Shown here piece after piece: positions 61,390-64,000 of a DNA stretch of 64,000 nucleotides. How positions within the stretch are numbered: position 1 is the stretch's first letter; each line of letters opens with the position of its first letter. Location: NCBI GenBank assembly GCA_023014335.1, contig JAECYW010000002.1, positions 4,371,881 through 4,435,880 of the forward strand. Reading direction: 5' to 3'. The translations under genes were made by a program, and so were the position numbers. This stretch comes from Galerina marginata. Lineage: Eukaryota; Basidiomycota; Agaricomycetes; Agaricales; Galerinaceae. Under the pieces are notes generated by a model. The model saw only the letters and a program-made list of their open reading frames with translations. It made no database searches and was not told the DNA's origin.

Positions 61390-64000
61390 GTGTACTTTAC
61401 AGTCCCCCACCTTATCCGTATGGACTGCATGGATTCCATGGATCACAATAATTCCATGGACAGTGTTATGGATTTTATGTGGACTCTATGGATTCCATGG
61501 ATTCAGAATAATTCCACGGACAATGTTATGGATGTTATGGAATCTCATTTTGATTCCAGGACTGTCCGTGGATTCAGTGAAAACAGTGTTATGGATATTA
61601 TGAAATCTCATGGAAATCCATGGACAGTCCATGGATTTCACAAATGATTATAAATTCATAAGTTCCCACCCAAAAAAATATGTGGATTCCATGGACAATT
61701 CTGTGGAATCCATATGGACTTTATTACTTAATTTTACAACTCTATGTGTTTTTTCTCTGTCCATGTGTAGTCCACAGACAAAATCCATGGATTTTGAATG
61801 GATTCCATATGGACTCTGGATGAAATTCTAGGAAAATTCAATATTAGTAGATGTTATAAATAATTTTAATATGAGATAAATCATTCAAATTGTTTTTCAT
61901 TCAGTACTACTTGTAAAAAAAATACACATCATAAGCAATAGGTATATCAATGAGTACTTTACTCTTCTTCATCCATATCATCAAATTCATCCTCATTTGT
62001 TCCTTTCCTTCCAGCTTTTTGTATTACTCGTTTTGTATGCAAGAACAGCATTGTGTGCAAAAACCAGTTGAAGTTACTGATTGTCATGCGCTTGAGGATT
62101 GAATCATAGCCACCAAGCCAGGAGTTCAGTTGTTCACATACCTTAAATCAAAGTTAGTTTATTTAATTATTTTGAGTTATAATTGAAATAAAACTTACTT
62201 GGGTATTAAAAGCACGTTTGCGCCGAGGGACTCCATTTTTATCCTCTTCAATTACAACTAGATTTGGTGCTGAGCCATTTAATGGTGCTGGATTACACCA
62301 AGTGCGACATAAAAGATCCTTGACTCGATGATTGATGTAATGGTATGAGTCAACAATGAACCGGCTAGTATTTCTCCAGCGTAACCAAGAACCATTGGCA
62401 ATACTTGTTCTCAGGACTCTGCAAGCTTTATCGATACAGATATACTGTGGTCGGGACTCCTCAGTGGGATATACTGTTTCCAAGAACTTTAAAATGTTTG
62501 TTTCTGACTCTGCTCTTGCAAATTTAGTCCATGCAACAACAACACCACATGGCTTGCACATTGTTTCAACACAGTAGAAGCGTGCAGGACTAAAAAAGTG
62601 TGATCGATCCCGTTTTGGAGGTGGATTTTCATCATGGGCTTGAACACCAGTGCCTCGAGTTGCAGTTTGCCAATCCTCAGTTTCATTTGGACGCTGTAAC
62701 ATCCGCTTTACTCCAGAGAGATTTACACGGCTATGCTCATATAAATGTTTCCTCCATACAGCTTGATGATCTTGACATGCCTGAGTTGGGTTGATTTTAT
62801 CATTTTGACAGTCACGCATTCGACATTTTGCACCATACTCCAGTTCATGATATTCACAGAATACACCACCACGATGATTTTAAGTTCTCCGATACAATTA
62901 TCAGCTGCACACATTTGGGGCCCCATAACAATGCCATCAAGGATGTCCATTGTAACATCTCTTTGAGATGGCTGATCTACATCCATAGAATCATTAACTT
63001 GACTTGGTTCTGCTGGCATTGGAATTTGATTGTCTATTGTATTATCAACAATAGGAACTTGGATTTGGGGTTCATCCGAGTTCAATGGTTCAGCCCTATT
63101 CCTGTCAGGCAATGGAGGTACAGTTCGGTTTTCATCGTGTCCAACAATTGCAGCATCATCAATATTTAAATTTAGATTTAAATCTGATGCATCTTTAAAT
63201 GGTTGAGTGCATTCTGCACAAGCATGTCCTGTGGCAAGTGCAAAAATACCATTGTTTCCCAATTTATAAAATGCCTGCTTTGTTTTATCACTGATTGATA
63301 GCCCATCTGGCATTTCTAGATTGACTTTAGATTCTGAAGCAACCATTCTGATTGATTCTTGAATAAAAGCCTGCCAAACTTGACGCCGAGTAATTTTGGC
63401 AACAGTTTCTCCATCAATGATGCCATAACTGTTATTCCAGAATTCTGTATAAGCCGAAGCTGATGCAGCTGTACATTCCATTTAAAATAGCACCTGCGAA
63501 TGTTCGATCTACCCATGTTGTCTGTCCAATTTTGAGATACTTGGCAGAATTGACGTAAACTCTGGTTGGACTGACTACGTTTTTGACCACTCGATCATGA
63601 TCAGCTTGATAGGTTGCTTTACACTTTTTACAGTTTCCTCCTAAAACAATCACATTCTTGTGCACTTGTGTTCCTTTTATTAGAGTAACCCTGGGTATAT
63701 CTCTTGCTTTTGTTGACAGTAATATCCCACGATCTTCACATTCCATATCTTCACATTCCATACTACTTGGACAAATAACAAGAACTGGTTGAATTTCTTC
63801 ACGTGAAACTGGTTTCAACTTTGCAATAAATTTGCCCTGGTCGTTATATGGAGTCAAATTTAACAGCTTGGCCATCCGATCAAGTTTGAATGCTACTGAT
63901 TCTGCTTTGTTATTGGTGGATTCCTTTTTCTTGAATAGCCTTTTGCTTTTTGTCTTCCAAGTCGTTCAATCACCGAGATGATAAAGATTGATCATGCTGA
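61390..64000 (-). mobile_element. Second KDZ element, left part only
   Basis: Starts with the same GTGTACTTTACAGTCCCCCA end as the first copy and is colinear with 29210-31840. Differences are mostly single-base indels. The other end and the target duplication lie outside the window; the flanking 8 bp are CCTGGGCA (61382-61389). Confidence 0.9.
61959..64000 (-). pseudogene. KDZ transposase, second copy, frameshifted and incomplete
   Basis: Colinear with the gene at 29781-32183, including the 57-nt intron. A one-base deletion in a T-run near 62880 and a 5-base deletion near 63466 break the frame in the CxC6 region and between CxC5 and CxC6. Four more single-base deletions sit in the last 45 bases of the window (63957 onward). 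The upstream part of the gene is not in the window. Confidence 0.85.

Overview
The window is nuclear DNA of a filamentous basidiomycete, most likely an agaricomycete mushroom. Genes carry many 36-57 nt GT-AG introns, and the protein families are those that multiply in mushroom genomes: CACTA/Tnp2 transposases, KDZ transposases with CxC5/CxC6 cysteine clusters, an LTR gag, a nuclease-kinase fusion and several high-copy hypothetical proteins. No ordinary housekeeping locus is present. It is a transposon-dense accessory region, and many genes in it are broken. Family names rest on motif recognition only; no search was run.

The dominant structure is a giant inverted repeat. Bases 1-12101 recur in reverse at 38574-50674 (every mirrored pair of positions sums to 50675), with two differences seen in 12.1 kb. 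Each arm carries, from the outside inwards: the start of a small hypothetical gene, a field of short palindromes, a fragment of a transposon-type protein, a 271-residue ORF, an intact intron-containing Tnp2 transposase gene, a divergent coiled-coil gene with two in-frame stops, a second palindrome field, and a multicopy hypothetical gene called here the YRYG gene. Inside the arms the homology continues at roughly 95% through the YRYG gene. The left copy there was hit by a captured CYC8/SSN6 fragment and a solo LTR, the right copy by a 6.8 kb KDZ transposon.

The spacer (about 15-29 kb) holds a frameshifted hypothetical gene, a WD40 gene split into two convergent halves, a long patchwork of gene scraps, a gag-only LTR element nested in a TIR element, an intact nuclease-kinase fusion gene with an acidic tail, and an internally deleted Tnp2 gene with its own palindrome field. 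At 29.2-36.0 kb sits a complete KDZ element: two genes, imperfect TIRs, an 8-bp target duplication and a tRNA-like unit.

Right of the palindrome (50.7-61.4 kb) is a second, independent and decayed pairing of a coiled-coil gene with YRYG genes. The window ends in a second KDZ copy (61390 onward), itself inserted in a YRYG gene. Short palindromes of two families plus a TTGTTTGGC hairpin cluster around the Tnp2, coiled-coil and YRYG genes and around the deleted Tnp2 copy. They look like transposase-binding or regulatory arrays that tie these genes into one large composite mobile element. That is an inference.
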